Below, one piece after another: positions 50,084 to 59,168 of a stretch of DNA of 64,000 nucleotides. The translations under genes and the position numbers were made by a program. This DNA comes from Paractinoplanes deccanensis (GTDB lineage Bacteria; Actinomycetota; Actinomycetes; Mycobacteriales; Micromonosporaceae), in NCBI RefSeq assembly GCF_016862115.1, contig NZ_BOMI01000059.1:47216-111215 (forward strand). The letters are read 5' to 3'. The notes beneath the pieces are model-generated. The model was given only the letters and a program-made list of their open reading frames with translations. It was not told where the DNA came from and ran no database searches. How positions within the stretch are numbered: position 1 is the stretch's first letter; each line of letters begins with the position of its first letter.

Positions 50084-52048
50084 TCACCAGATGCGGGTGC
50101 GGGCCGTCCCCGAGCCGAGGCCGGAGAGCGGGCCGGCCGCCGCGGGGGAGCCGGCCGGGCGCCGGTCGCCGAGCAGGTCGACGTCGATGACCGCCGGCGA
50201 GCCGTCCGGCTCCTCGAAGTCGGCGTCGGCGAACCGGACGCGCTCGAGGTCGCGGCCGCCGACCGCCACGAAGCCGGCCTGCCCGAACGCCTCGGGCAGC
50301 TCCGTCTCGAGGTAGACCTCGTCGCCCTCCTCGACGATCCGGAAGGTCGCGTCGCCGATGGCGTGCGGGCCGCTCTCGCCGGCGAACGGCTGGGCGCCGT
50401 TGGCATAGACGTTGCCGCGGGCGTACACGGCCTGGAGCACGTCGAGGTAGCGCTGGTGGTCGCCCGGGGGCTGCTCCTCGATGCGCTGCAGGTACTCGGC
50501 GAACGAGGCCGGGTGCGCGTCGTAGCCCGCGAGGCCGTACGAGGGGATCGCCTTGCCGTCGCCGCCGTGCCCGTACGCCTGGGCGACGTCGCCGCCGAGG
50601 AAGATGTTGCCGATGTAGCGGTCGTCGCCGCCGCGGATGTACGCGTAGCCGGCCACCTGGGTGCTGTGCGGCTGGTGGTACGGGGTAGCCCGGTCCATGA
50701 CGGCTTCGAGGCGCACGGTGCCGGCGAACAGGTTGCCGACGAAGGCGCCGCCCTGGCTGAACGACTCGTACGACGCGCGCGAGCCGAGCACGTTGTGGTC
50801 GACCAGGAACGGGCCGTGGCTGACCTCGATGAACAGATCGCGGTTGTTGTTGTAGAACACGTTGCGGGTGACCCGGGTGCCCTGCGTCTGCCAGTCGAGC
50901 CAGATGCCCAGCGACGTGTCGTGGATGCGGTTGTGCCGGATCTGCACGTCGATCGCGGCGTGCAGCTTGATGCCGCCGATCTCGTAGCCGTAGTACTCGC
51001 GCTTGAGGGCGATGTTGTAGATGTGGTTGTCCTCGATGGTCGAGAACACGCAGCCGAGGTGGCCGACGACGCCGTTCTGGCCGCAGTCGTAGATGGTGTT
51101 GCGGCGCACGATGTGCGAGCCGATGTGCTCCTTGTCCCAGCCGATCTGCCGCGCCGAGAAGACGGACTCCAGCTGGTACTGATATCCGGGCTTGTCGCGG
51201 CGCTCGGTGGCGTAGTTGTGGCCGGTCGTGGCCTCCTTGCCGAGCGAGATCGCCGAGGTCTTGGCGTCGTGGATGACGTTGTCCTCGATGATCCAGCCCT
51301 TGGCCCAGTTGGGGCCGATCAGGCCGGGCTGGTCGGCGGTGGGCGGGGTCCACGGGGTGGCGGCGTGGGCCAGCTCGAAGCCGCGCACGGTGATGTAGTC
51401 GAGGTGGTGCTCCACCGGGTAGAACACCGAGCGGCGTACGTTGATCTCGACGAGCTCGGCGTTGGGGTCGGCGCCCTGGAAGTTGGCCCAGATGGTCGTC
51501 GTGTCCGCGCCCACCTCGGCGTACCAGACGAGCTGGGTCTGGTCGGGGTTGCGCACGGTGTCGTCGAGGGCGGTCCAGTTGTCGAGGACCTTCTCACGGC
51601 GCGGCGGGTCGTTGAGCTCGGCGCGGCTGCCGGCCTCGTAGAAGCTCAGGCCGTTGAGGTAGACGTCGCCGAGGTGCTTGCGGGGCGCGCCGGCCGGGTA
51701 GACGATCCAGTCGCCGGCGATCTCCTCGGCGTACGGGTTGAAATTTCCGAACAGCGAGTTGGGAATCTCGGCGCGCCACACGCCGTCGCTCTCGGCTTCC
51801 CAGGTCGTGATCCGCTCCGAGCCCTTGATCACCACGTGCTCGCCCTCGGCGGCGGTGTAGGTGATGCGGCGGGCGTCGCTGAGGCCGCCGCGGCGCGGGA
51901 TCACCCACTCGCGGTATTCGCCGGCGTGCACGACGACGGTGTCGCCGGGGCGGGCGAGCTCGGCGGCGCGGTTGATCGTCCGGAGGGGCTGCTTCTCCGA
52001 GCCCTCGGCGTCATCGGATCCGGTGGTCGCCACATGGAGGAGCGTCAT
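50084..52048 (-). CDS. Right-handed parallel beta-helix (pectate-lyase-like) protein
   Basis: A 654-residue protein dominated by a right-handed beta-helix. It starts HVATTGSDDAEGSEKQPLRT INRAAELARPGDTV, the pattern of a DUF1565/pectate-lyase N-terminus, and shows repeated rungs such as GWIIEDNVIHDAKTSAISLG, SHIVRRNTIYDCGQNGVVGH and VQIRHNRIHDTSLGIWLDW. It probably cleaves or binds a polysaccharide. No signal peptide is visible, so it is cytoplasmic or non-classically exported. A LacI-type operator precedes it (52081) and its LacI regulator is directly upstream, so it is likely a sugar-induced enzyme; substrate unknown. Confidence 0.85.
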   Translation of the reverse strand: MTLLHVATTGSDDAEGSEKQPLRTINRAAELARPGDTVVVHAGEYREWVIPRRGGLSDARRITYTAAEGEHVVIKGSERITTWEAESDGVWRAEIPNSLFGNFNPYAEEIAGDWIVYPAGAPRKHLGDVYLNGLSFYEAGSRAELNDPPRREKVLDNWTALDDTVRNPDQTQLVWYAEVGADTTTIWANFQGADPNAELVEINVRRSVFYPVEHHLDYITVRGFELAHAATPWTPPTADQPGLIGPNWAKGWIIEDNVIHDAKTSAISLGKEATTGHNYATERRDKPGYQYQLESVFSARQIGWDKEHIGSHIVRRNTIYDCGQNGVVGHLGCVFSTIEDNHIYNIALKREYYGYEIGGIKLHAAIDVQIRHNRIHDTSLGIWLDWQTQGTRVTRNVFYNNNRDLFIEVSHGPFLVDHNVLGSRASYESFSQGGAFVGNLFAGTVRLEAVMDRATPYHQPHSTQVAGYAYIRGGDDRYIGNIFLGGDVAQAYGHGGDGKAIPSYGLAGYDAHPASFAEYLQRIEEQPPGDHQRYLDVLQAVYARGNVYANGAQPFAGESGPHAIGDATFRIVEEGDEVYLETELPEAFGQAGFVAVGGRDLERVRFADADFEEPDGSPAVIDVDLLGDRRPAGSPAAAGPLSGLGSGTARTRIW

Positions 52049-52080
52049 GTCGGGCCTTTCTCAATGAGGATCGGCCCTCA

Positions 52081-52094
52081 ACGTAACTTTGCGA
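52081..52094. promoter_or_regulatory. LacI-type operator before the beta-helix gene
   Basis: ACGTAACTTTGCGA matches 11 of 14 positions of the perfect palindrome TCGCAACGTTGCGA at 53142. It lies 33 bp upstream of the beta-helix start codon, where repression would block the promoter. Confidence 0.6.
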
Positions 52095-52105
52095 AACATT
52101 ATGAG

Positions 52106-53131
52106 TCAATGCTCGAAACTTTCGAGATTTCGGCCGGTCGACTTCCGGATGATCAGCTCGGCGGCCAGCTCCACGCGGGGCGAGTCGAGCGGCGCCCCGC
52201 CGGCCAGCCGCAGCAGCCGGCGCATGGCGACGCTGCCCATCTCGGCGAACGGCTGCCGCACGGTGGTCAGCGGGGGAGCGGACCACTGCGACACCGGCAT
52301 GTCGTCGAAGCCCACCACGCTGACGTCCTCGGGGATGCGCAGCCCGAGCGTGCGGGCCGCCTCGATGGCGCCGAGCGCGAGCGTGTCGTTGCAGGCGAAC
52401 AGGGCGGTCGGCCGGTCCGGGCGGGAGAGCAGATCGGCCGCGGCGGTGAACCCGGCGTCGAAGGTGAACGGGCCGGCGCGCACCAGCTCGGGGTCGGGCG
52501 CGATGCCGGCCCGCGAGAGCGCGGCCTGGTAGCCGTGCAGCCGGGCGATGCTGACCCCGCGTTCCGGCGGCCCCTCGATGAAGCCGACGCGCCGGTGCCC
52601 GAGGCCGGTGAGGTGGGCGGTCGCCTCCATGCCGCCGTGGAAGTTGGTGGCGCCGACGCTCGGAATTTCCGGTGATGGGACGTCGACCGGATCGATGGTG
52701 ACGATCGGGATGCCGCGCTCCACGAAGTGCTGCCACTGCTTCGACGTGATGCTCGAGGTGACCAGGACGATGCCCTCGCGGTGCGCGGAGGCGGTGCGCC
52801 GCGCCCAGGCCGCGCCGCGCGGATCCTCCGGCACGAGCCCGACGACGACGTCCACGTCCTCCGCCGCGGCCGCCGCCAGGGCGCCCTTGAGGATCTTCAG
52901 ATTGTTGGGTGTCTCCATGGCGTCGAAGACCAGGTCGACCGTGCGGACCCCGGTGGGCGCCGCCGTTGCCCGCCCCACGTAACCGTGGCTGGCCAGCAGC
53001 GCGCTGATCCGGGCCCGCGTCTGCGGGGCCACGTCGGTGCGCCCGTTCACGACCTTGGACACCGTGGGCACCGAGACGCCCGCCTCCCGCGCGACGGCCG
53101 CAAGCGTGGCCCGGCGCTCTGCTCCACTCAC
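52106..53131 (-). CDS. LacI-family transcriptional regulator
   Basis: A 341-residue LacI repressor. The helix-turn-helix and hinge are TLAAVAREAGVSVPTVSKVV followed by NGRTDVAPQTRARISALLAS. The periplasmic-binding-like sensor domain contains IVTIDPVDVPSPEIPSVGAT and LFACNDTLALGAIEAARTLG, and ends with a standard RELI-type tail. The GTG at 53131 starts the conserved N-terminus. A perfect palindrome lies 11-24 bp upstream, so it is probably autoregulated, and a near copy controls the beta-helix gene downstream. Confidence 0.92.
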   Translation of the reverse strand: MSGAERRATLAAVAREAGVSVPTVSKVVNGRTDVAPQTRARISALLASHGYVGRATAAPTGVRTVDLVFDAMETPNNLKILKGALAAAAAEDVDVVVGLVPEDPRGAAWARRTASAHREGIVLVTSSITSKQWQHFVERGIPIVTIDPVDVPSPEIPSVGATNFHGGMEATAHLTGLGHRRVGFIEGPPERGVSIARLHGYQAALSRAGIAPDPELVRAGPFTFDAGFTAAADLLSRPDRPTALFACNDTLALGAIEAARTLGLRIPEDVSVVGFDDMPVSQWSAPPLTTVRQPFAEMGSVAMRRLLRLAGGAPLDSPRVELAAELIIRKSTGRNLESFEH

Positions 53132-53141
53132 TCGAAAATTA

Positions 53142-53155
53142 TCGCAACGTTGCGA
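53142..53155. promoter_or_regulatory. Palindromic LacI operator of the regulator gene
   Basis: TCGCAACGTTGCGA is a perfect 14-bp palindrome with the central CG usual for LacI-family operators. It is 11 bp upstream of the GTG start of the LacI gene, consistent with autoregulation and a short or absent 5' leader. Confidence 0.65.
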
Positions 53156-53175
53156 AGCGCCCGTCAAAGCCGCGA

Positions 53176-54237
53176 TCAGGGAATCGGGCCGCTGCGCAGC
53201 TGCATCGTGACCTCGCTGCCGTACCGGACCGTCCGGCCGCCGGCCGGGGACTGGCTCCGGACCCAGGCGCTCGGGCCGGTCGCGCCGGTGTACCGCGGCA
53301 CCAGCCCGGCGGCGACCACCCGCTGGTGGGCCGCGCTGCGCCGCATCTCGCGCACGTCCGGCACGATCGCGGGCGTGAACGGCAGCAGCACGCGCCGGAT
53401 CTGCTGGGCGCAGACGGCGCAGAACTCCTTGTCGATGGCGCGCATCCGGCAGTCGAACTGCGGGCGGAACGCGCCGCAGTGGTAGTAGTGCGCGCCCTCG
53501 TACAGCCCGACCGTGGCCGCCGGGAGCGGGTCGGGCTGCGGGTCGCATCGGGTGCAATCGGCGTTGCGGGTGGTCGGGATCGGCGTGGCCTGCGCGACCA
53601 GCGACCGCCACTTGAGCGTCGCCCGGTCGGTGTTCACGGTGACGTTCGGCTCCGCCGGCTCGGCCGCGGGGTGGTGATCGCGGTCCGTGTCGATGCCGCA
53701 GCCGAGGTACGACTCGTACTCGTCGGCGAGGCCGAACGCGGAGTGGCCGAGCTCGTGCAGGGCGATCAGCTCCGCCCCGGTCGCCAGGGAGTAGGTGGCG
53801 ACGGCGCCGCCGGAACCTCCGTACACCTGGGAGTTGACGATGACCACCACGGCGTGGAACTGCGGCACCCGCTGAGCGGCGACGGACAGGGCGGTGGCCT
53901 GGTTGACCAGCAGGAGCCGGCGCGCGCCGTTGTTGCAGAACGAGGCGTCGAAATAGGTGCGTGCCGTGGTGCCCGGCCCGCCGCAGGCCGCGGGATCGTC
54001 GGCGCCGCTGTCGGTGGAGGTCACGTCGACGCGGTAGAGGTTGAGGCCGGCCCAGACGCTGTCGAAGGGCCGGGTGGCCTCCAGCCGCACGCAGAGCCGG
54101 GCGGCGTCCTGGGCGTACTGGGTCATCTGGTTGGCGCGGTAGCCGTCGCCGAGGATCACGAGGTTCCAGCGCTCGGCGGGCGGGCCGTGATCGACGACCC
54201 GGGTCACGCCGAGCACCTGGCCGTCCGCGGTGGTCAT
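53176..54237 (-). CDS. M64 (IgA-peptidase-like) metallopeptidase with C-terminal PASTA-like domain
   Basis: A 353-residue zinc peptidase of family M64. HELGH (His161, Glu162, His165) with the third ligand in LADEYE gives HExxHxxGxxDE-type binding; VIVNSQVYGGSGG precedes it. A cysteine-rich section (CTRCDPQPDP, CAVCAQQ) follows, and the last 55 residues with HQRVVAAGLVPRYTG and VRYGSEVTMQLRSG resemble a PASTA domain. No signal peptide, unlike clostridial IgA proteases. The ATG at 54237 overlaps the stop of the upstream gene (ATGA). Confidence 0.85.
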   Translation of the reverse strand: MTTADGQVLGVTRVVDHGPPAERWNLVILGDGYRANQMTQYAQDAARLCVRLEATRPFDSVWAGLNLYRVDVTSTDSGADDPAACGGPGTTARTYFDASFCNNGARRLLLVNQATALSVAAQRVPQFHAVVVIVNSQVYGGSGGAVATYSLATGAELIALHELGHSAFGLADEYESYLGCGIDTDRDHHPAAEPAEPNVTVNTDRATLKWRSLVAQATPIPTTRNADCTRCDPQPDPLPAATVGLYEGAHYYHCGAFRPQFDCRMRAIDKEFCAVCAQQIRRVLLPFTPAIVPDVREMRRSAAHQRVVAAGLVPRYTGATGPSAWVRSQSPAGGRTVRYGSEVTMQLRSGPIP

Positions 54238-54620
54238 GACTCGGCCCGCAACGGCACCCGCAGGATCTCGCGCACCTGCCTCGTCTCGGGCGGCCCGCCG
54301 GCGTCGTCGACCAGCGCCAGGTGGTCGGCCTCCGGCAGGTCGGGCACGAGCACCGTGAACACGCCGGTGCGCCGCTCGGCCGGGACCCGGCGCACGGACG
54401 GCTCGCCGTCCACGCCGGGCGCGAAGACCTCGGCGTCGAGCGGGATCCACGGCAGGCCACGCCGGTCGAGGACCCCTCCCTCGGCGGTACGGAGCTCCGC
54501 GCGCCACCCGGCCGCGGGCTCGCCGGCCGACGGGATCGTCAGCTCGACGCGTTGCTGGGAGAGCATCCGCACCTCGTCGCCGTCGTACTCGAACACGAGG
54601 CGGACCGCCGGCTCAGTCAT
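54234..54620 (-). CDS. Small protein coupled to the M64 peptidase
   Basis: A 128-residue protein, beta-rich by composition, with VRLVFEYDGDEVRMLSQQRV, ELTIPSAGEPAAGWRAELRT and LPDLPEADHLALVDD-like segments. No known domain recognised. Its stop overlaps the start of the M64 peptidase (ATGA), so the two are made together, and it is a candidate chaperone, inhibitor or substrate of that peptidase. No signal peptide. Confidence 0.65.
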   Translation of the reverse strand: MTEPAVRLVFEYDGDEVRMLSQQRVELTIPSAGEPAAGWRAELRTAEGGVLDRRGLPWIPLDAEVFAPGVDGEPSVRRVPAERRTGVFTVLVPDLPEADHLALVDDAGGPPETRQVREILRVPLRAES

Positions 54621-54869
54621 GCCCGGACCGTACGCCCGCGGGCACCGGTGGGGCAGCGTTTCTGTCGCTGATCGTTCGCTGGGGCGTTTTGTGCCTTTGT
54701 GCTGGGAGTACTAGACACAGAGGACTAGCCTTCGCGCCTCCGTGGCGGCGTTGCGACAGTGTGTGATCGGGCTTTTCCGGCGCCTCCGGGGTGACCTGCG
54801 AAATTGCATTCCGGCGTGATCCTCGAAAGGCTTCCTGGCTAGTCAGGTTGGTCTATTGACGCTGCGTGC
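54621..54869. other. 249-bp divergent intergenic region
   Basis: Separates the M64 pair (minus) from the membrane protein (plus). It contains CTAGACACAGAGGACTAG around 54711-54728, an imperfect dyad that could be an operator. No gene visible. Confidence 0.4.
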
Positions 54870-55685
54870 ATGATGTTTGGCGTGACGACGGAATCGCGTA
54901 CGGGACGACGGCGCCGGGCGGTCCCGACGACATATGACAACCGGCCCGTGAATCCGCGCGACTTCATCCCGGCACCCGCCCGGCCGTCGCACGCGGCGCC
55001 GGTTTATCCGGCCGATCTCCCGGAGCGCGGCGAGGCCATTCAGGCGCTCACCCGCGACGTGCTGATCCGCCGGTCGCTCGACGTGTCGCCGACCGCCTTC
55101 ATCACGATCATCAGCATCATCCAGGGTGTCGCGCTGGGCCTGCTGGCGCAGAACACCTTCGCCCGCCCCGGCCTGCTCGTCGGCGTGCAGAGCTTCGCCA
55201 TGCTCATGGTGCTCGTCTCGGTTTTCTACTACTACCTCACCATGAGCATTCTGCTCCGCTGGGCACCGTCCTTCCTCGACTGTTTCCTTCCTTTCGCGAT
55301 CGCGAGCCTGGAGATCCCCGGCGCGTTCTTTCTCGGCAACGCCCGCGCGTGGAATCTCTGGCTCGGCGCGTTCTGGTTCGGCACCTTCATCGGTTTGTGG
55401 ATCACCAAGAAATGGTCCCCGCCCTCGCACTTCGGTGACGAGATCGACGCTCATCGCACGCTGCACGACCTGCTGCACGAGTTGCGGCTGACCGCCGGGC
55501 TGGGCGCGATGACCGTGGGCTGGTGCGGCCTGTTCGCCGTGCTGATGCCGTTCCACCAGCTCTTCTGGGGCCTGCTCGGCGCCGGCGTCGTGCTCGCCAC
55601 GGTCGGGATGGTCGTCGCCCGCACCGAGCTGCGCGCCTCGCAGATCCACGCGCGCTACGGCGTCAATCGGCCACCGTTCAACTGA
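54870..55685 (+). CDS. Integral membrane protein, function unknown
   Basis: A 271-residue protein with a hydrophilic N-terminus (to ~70) and about five to six membrane helices, starting SPTAFITIISIIQGVALGLL and including SVFYYYLTMSILLRWAPSFL and AWNLWLGAFWFGTFIGLWIT. A cytoplasmic loop HFGDEIDAHRTLHDLLHELR lies between helices. Not recognised. It precedes the CFA-synthase-like gene by 26 bp on the same strand, so a role in lipid or envelope modification is possible. Confidence 0.75.
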   Translation: MMFGVTTESRTGRRRRAVPTTYDNRPVNPRDFIPAPARPSHAAPVYPADLPERGEAIQALTRDVLIRRSLDVSPTAFITIISIIQGVALGLLAQNTFARPGLLVGVQSFAMLMVLVSVFYYYLTMSILLRWAPSFLDCFLPFAIASLEIPGAFFLGNARAWNLWLGAFWFGTFIGLWITKKWSPPSHFGDEIDAHRTLHDLLHELRLTAGLGAMTVGWCGLFAVLMPFHQLFWGLLGAGVVLATVGMVVARTELRASQIHARYGVNRPPFN

Positions 55686-55711
55686 GACGGAAATCGTGGA
55701 ATGATCGCGGC

Positions 55712-56863
55712 ATGAGGCGGCGAGCCATTGCCGACGTCATCGGCAAGCGTTACGACGAGTACTTCCGCGACCGTACCCCGGTGCCGTTCGAGGTCGTCGA
55801 CCGCGACGGCAGCACACAGACCTTCGGCGTCTCCAGCGACGCCGCTCCCAAGTACACGCTGCTCGTGCGCGACGACGAGGGCCGTGACGCGCTGCTCTCG
55901 CTCGACCAGTTGCGCGTCGCGCTGGCGTACCTGCGAGGTCATCTCGACGTCGACGGCGACCTGGCCGCGGCGCTGAGCATGCGCCGGTTCTTCTCCGACA
56001 TCCATCCGGCCGCGTTCCTCGGCCGCTGGGTGCCGTCGCTGTGGCACGGCAAGACCGAGCACGACAACCGCGCGATCTCGCAGCACTACGACGAGGACTC
56101 CGAGTTCTTCCTGACCTTCCTCGACACCCGCCACCGCTGCTACACGCAGGGCGTCTTCGCGGCCGACGACGAGCCGCTCGAGGACGCGGTGACCCGCAAG
56201 CTCGACATCGCGCTCGACGCCATCCAGGTCAAGCCCGGCGACCGGGTGCTCGAGGTGGGCGGCGGCTGGGGCGCCTTCTCCGAATACGCGGCCCGGCGCG
56301 GCATCGACGTCACCACGGTCACCCTCGCCGCCGAGTCGGAGCGCTACCTCAAGGGCCTCTTCGAGCGCGAGCAGCTGCCGGTCACCGTGGTCCGCGAGCA
56401 CATCCTGCGCTACCACAACGACCGGCCGTTCGACGCCATCGTCAACATGGGCGTCACCGAGCACCTGCCCGACTACCGGGCGACGCTGCGGACGTACGCC
56501 CGATTGCTGCGCCCCGAGGGCCGCGTCTATCTCGATGCCCTCGCGATGCGGCGCAAGCACACGGCGTCGACCTTCTTCAAGCAGTACGTCTACCCGGGCC
56601 GCTCGGCGCCGCTGCTGCTCCACTCGTACCTGCGGCACGTGGCGCACTCGCCGTTCGAGCTGCTCAACGTCGAGGACGACCGGCACAACTACTTCCTGAC
56701 CTGCCGCGCGTGGGCCCAGCGCCTCGACGCCCGCCGCGAGGAGATCGTGGCGCGCTGGGGCGACGAGCTCTACCGCCGCTTCCGCATCTTCCTGTGGGGC
56801 TCGGCGTCCGGCTTCGACACCCGGCTCGTGCAGGCGTACCGCTGGACGCTGCGACTCACCTAG
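55712..56863 (+). CDS. Cyclopropane-fatty-acid-synthase-like methyltransferase
   Basis: A 383-residue SAM-dependent methyltransferase of the CFA synthase group. The N-terminal ~110 residues form the substrate/membrane domain; AISQHYDEDSEFFLTFLDTR and VLEVGGGWGAFSEYAA (179 onward) mark the SAM site, and VNMGVTEHLPDY follows. CFA enzymes methylate double bonds of membrane lipids. The YxTC motif of true CFA synthases is here YTQGVF, so a different lipid or product is possible. The 4-nt overlap with the convergent MerR gene is at its 3' end. Confidence 0.85.
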   Translation: MRRRAIADVIGKRYDEYFRDRTPVPFEVVDRDGSTQTFGVSSDAAPKYTLLVRDDEGRDALLSLDQLRVALAYLRGHLDVDGDLAAALSMRRFFSDIHPAAFLGRWVPSLWHGKTEHDNRAISQHYDEDSEFFLTFLDTRHRCYTQGVFAADDEPLEDAVTRKLDIALDAIQVKPGDRVLEVGGGWGAFSEYAARRGIDVTTVTLAAESERYLKGLFEREQLPVTVVREHILRYHNDRPFDAIVNMGVTEHLPDYRATLRTYARLLRPEGRVYLDALAMRRKHTASTFFKQYVYPGRSAPLLLHSYLRHVAHSPFELLNVEDDRHNYFLTCRAWAQRLDARREEIVARWGDELYRRFRIFLWGSASGFDTRLVQAYRWTLRLT

Positions 56864-57627
56864 TCGATCCGTTCGAGCCGGGTCCACCGAGCCCAGCCAC
56901 GCTCGCGCATCAGCGCCAGCAGCCGGGTGACGCGTGGGTCCGTCTCGACGGCGAGGGCGTCCAGAAGGTCGAAGGTGGTGTCGTCAGTGGACTCACCGTA
57001 GTCCTCCAGGCCGGCCGCGTACGCCTGCTCGGAGAGCGTGGCCAGCAGGTCGGCGAGCTCCGCCAGGCGGGGGTCGTCGTCGCCCTCGTCGTCGTCGAAC
57101 ACTTCGGACAGCAGGCGGTAGAGCCGCACCATGACGGGGTTCTCGAGCTCGGCCAGCTTCGACGGGATCCACTGCTCGATCTCGCCGGGCCAGCGCGCCG
57201 ACATGAGGATCCACCCGTCCCGTTCGCCCGCCACCAACCGCTCGGACGCGCCGATCTCGCGCAGGCGGTCCAGGTAGCCGACCACCGCCGGCGGCAGCAC
57301 CAGGCTGTCACCGGCGGCGAGCCGGGCGATCTGCCGGCGGCTGGTCTCGAGCCGTTCGATCTCGCCGCGCAGCCGCTCGTCGATCGACCGGGCCTGTTCG
57401 GCGAAGGCCGCCGGGCCGGCGTCGAGCATCCGGCGGATGTGCGAGAGCGGCACGCCGGCGTTCGCGAGGGTGCGGATCTTGATAAGGGCGACGACGGCCT
57501 TGGCGCCGTACCGGCGGTAGCCCGACGCGTCCCGTTCCGGCTCGGGCAGGAGCCCGACCTGGTGGTAGTGCCGCACCGCGCGCACCGTGACGCCGGCGTA
57601 CGCCGCCAGCTGGCCGATCGTCAGCAT
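56860..57627 (-). CDS. MerR-family regulator
   Basis: A 255-residue MerR-type regulator. The winged-helix domain starts LTIGQLAAYAGVTVRAVRHY and has YGAKAVVALIKIRTLANAGV, then a long helix and a ligand-binding domain (ALDDYGES-like acidic stretch). Such regulators respond to small molecules or multidrug compounds. It is the fourth and last gene behind the marR-ABC transporter genes, so it may regulate the exporter. Confidence 0.88.
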   Translation of the reverse strand: MLTIGQLAAYAGVTVRAVRHYHQVGLLPEPERDASGYRRYGAKAVVALIKIRTLANAGVPLSHIRRMLDAGPAAFAEQARSIDERLRGEIERLETSRRQIARLAAGDSLVLPPAVVGYLDRLREIGASERLVAGERDGWILMSARWPGEIEQWIPSKLAELENPVMVRLYRLLSEVFDDDEGDDDPRLAELADLLATLSEQAYAAGLEDYGESTDDTTFDLLDALAVETDPRVTRLLALMRERGWARWTRLERID

Positions 57628-57631
57628 GCCC

Positions 57632-58375
57632 TCACCTCTGGCGATGGTAGACCCGCAGCGCGACGGCGTACGCGACCACGAGAATGCCGGCGCACCAGGC
57701 GAGGGCGGTCCAGATGCCGGAGCCGACCGGTTGCTGCGCGAACAGGTCGCGGAGGGCGTCGACGATCGAGGTCACCGGCTGGTTCTCGGCGAAGGCCCGC
57801 ACCGGCCCCGGCATGGTGCCGGTCGGCACGAAGGCCGAGCTGATGAAAGGCAGGAAGATCAGGGGGTACGCGAACGCGCTCGCGCCGTCGACGCTCTTCG
57901 CGGTGAGCCCGGGAATCACCGCGAGCCAGGTCAGCGCCAGGGTGAAGAAGACCAGGATGCCGGTGACCGCGAGCCAGGCGCCCAGCCCGGCGCCGGTGCG
58001 GAAGCCCATGACGAGGGCGACCCCGACGACGAGCACCACCGAGATCATGTTGGCGAGCAACGAGGTCAGCACGTGCGCCCACAGCACGCCCGACCGGGCG
58101 ATGGGCATCGACTGGAACCGTTCGAAGATCCCGCTCTGGAGGTCCGAGAAGAGCCGGAACGCGGTGTACGAGATGCCCGACGCGATGGTGATGAGCAGGA
58201 TGCCGGGGAGCAGGTAGTTCACGTACGAGACCGATCCGGTGTCGATCGCGCCGCCGAAGACGTAGACGAACAGCAGCATGATGGCGACCGGGGTGACCGC
58301 TGTGGTGATGATGGTGTCGAAGCTGCGGGTGACGTGGCGCAGGGTTCGCCCGGTGAGCACCAAGGTGTCCGTCAT
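57632..58375 (-). CDS. ABC-2-type transporter permease
   Basis: A 247-residue membrane permease with six helices of the ABC-2 type. TLRHVTRSFDTIITTAVTPV, LPGILLITIASGISYTAFRL with FSDLQSGIFERFQSMPIARS, and PLIFLPFISSAFVPTGTMPG match drug-exporter permeases such as DrrB. It pairs with the ATPase at 58372 (ATGA overlap). Probably exports a hydrophobic antibiotic or lipid. Confidence 0.9.
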   Translation of the reverse strand: MTDTLVLTGRTLRHVTRSFDTIITTAVTPVAIMLLFVYVFGGAIDTGSVSYVNYLLPGILLITIASGISYTAFRLFSDLQSGIFERFQSMPIARSGVLWAHVLTSLLANMISVVLVVGVALVMGFRTGAGLGAWLAVTGILVFFTLALTWLAVIPGLTAKSVDGASAFAYPLIFLPFISSAFVPTGTMPGPVRAFAENQPVTSIVDALRDLFAQQPVGSGIWTALAWCAGILVVAYAVALRVYHRQR

Positions 58376-59133
58376 GCGTCGCTCCCCTTCCCGCTCACGA
58401 CCGCGAGGAACACGTCCTCCAGCGTGGGCTGTTTCTCGACGTACTCGACCTTGGCCGGCGGCAGCAGCTGCCTGAGCTCCGCCAGGGTGCCGTCGACGAT
58501 GATCCGGCCCTCGTGCAGGATCGCGATCCGGTCCGCGAGCTGCTCGGCCTCGTCCAAATACTGCGTGGTCAGCAGCACGGTCGTGCCGCCCTCGGCGAGC
58601 CGGCGGACGGCCTGCCACACCTCGATGCGCGCCTCCGGGTCGAGCCCGGTGGTCGGCTCGTCGAGGAAGACGACCGGCGGGCTGCCGATGAGGCTCATCG
58701 CGATGTCGAGGCGGCGGCGCATGCCCCCGGAGTACGTCGCCACGCGGCGCCCGCCGGCCTCGGTCAGCCCGAAACGCGCCAACAGCTCGCCGGCGATCGT
58801 GCCGGAGTCCTTCAGGTGCCGCAGGCGGGCGACCAGGACGAGGTTCTCCCGCCCGGTGAGGATCTCGTCGACGGCCGCGAACTGCCCGGTCAGGCTGATG
58901 GACCGGCGGACGTCGGCGGCCCGGGTGGCGACGTCGAAGCCGTTGACCCGCGCGCTGCCCGCGTCCGCCTTCAGCAGTGTCGAGAGGATCCGTACGACCG
59001 TGGTCTTGCCGGCCCCGTTCGAGCCGAGCAGGGCGTAGATGCTGCCCCGCGCCACCGCCAGGTCCACGCCGCGCAACACGTGCAGTTCCCCGTACGACTT
59101 CTCCAGGCCCTGTATCTCGATTGCCATGCTCAT
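58372..59133 (-). CDS. ABC transporter ATPase, DrrA-like
   Basis: A 253-residue ABC ATPase. Walker A is GSNGAGKTT, the Q-loop is in SISLTGQFAAVDEILTG, the signature is TYSGGMRRRLD, and Walker B is VVFLDEPTTGLDP. The last ~60 residues with VEYVEKQPTLEDVFLAV are the DrrA-type C-terminal extension. It energises the permease at 57632. The start could be 59133 or 59127 (MSMAIEI / MAIEI). The MarR gene is 35 nt upstream. Confidence 0.92.
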   Translation of the reverse strand: MSMAIEIQGLEKSYGELHVLRGVDLAVARGSIYALLGSNGAGKTTVVRILSTLLKADAGSARVNGFDVATRAADVRRSISLTGQFAAVDEILTGRENLVLVARLRHLKDSGTIAGELLARFGLTEAGGRRVATYSGGMRRRLDIAMSLIGSPPVVFLDEPTTGLDPEARIEVWQAVRRLAEGGTTVLLTTQYLDEAEQLADRIAILHEGRIIVDGTLAELRQLLPPAKVEYVEKQPTLEDVFLAVVSGKGSDA

Positions 59134-59168
59134 GTGCGGCAGTGTCGAGGGTTGACGCTGCGTCAGGG

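Noticed and set aside
52106..54460. A single 784-residue minus-strand frame covering LacI and beyond
   Set aside because: Only the last 341 residues read as protein (LacI). The upstream part is antisense-like to the frame of the M64 genes, which have good motifs and starts.
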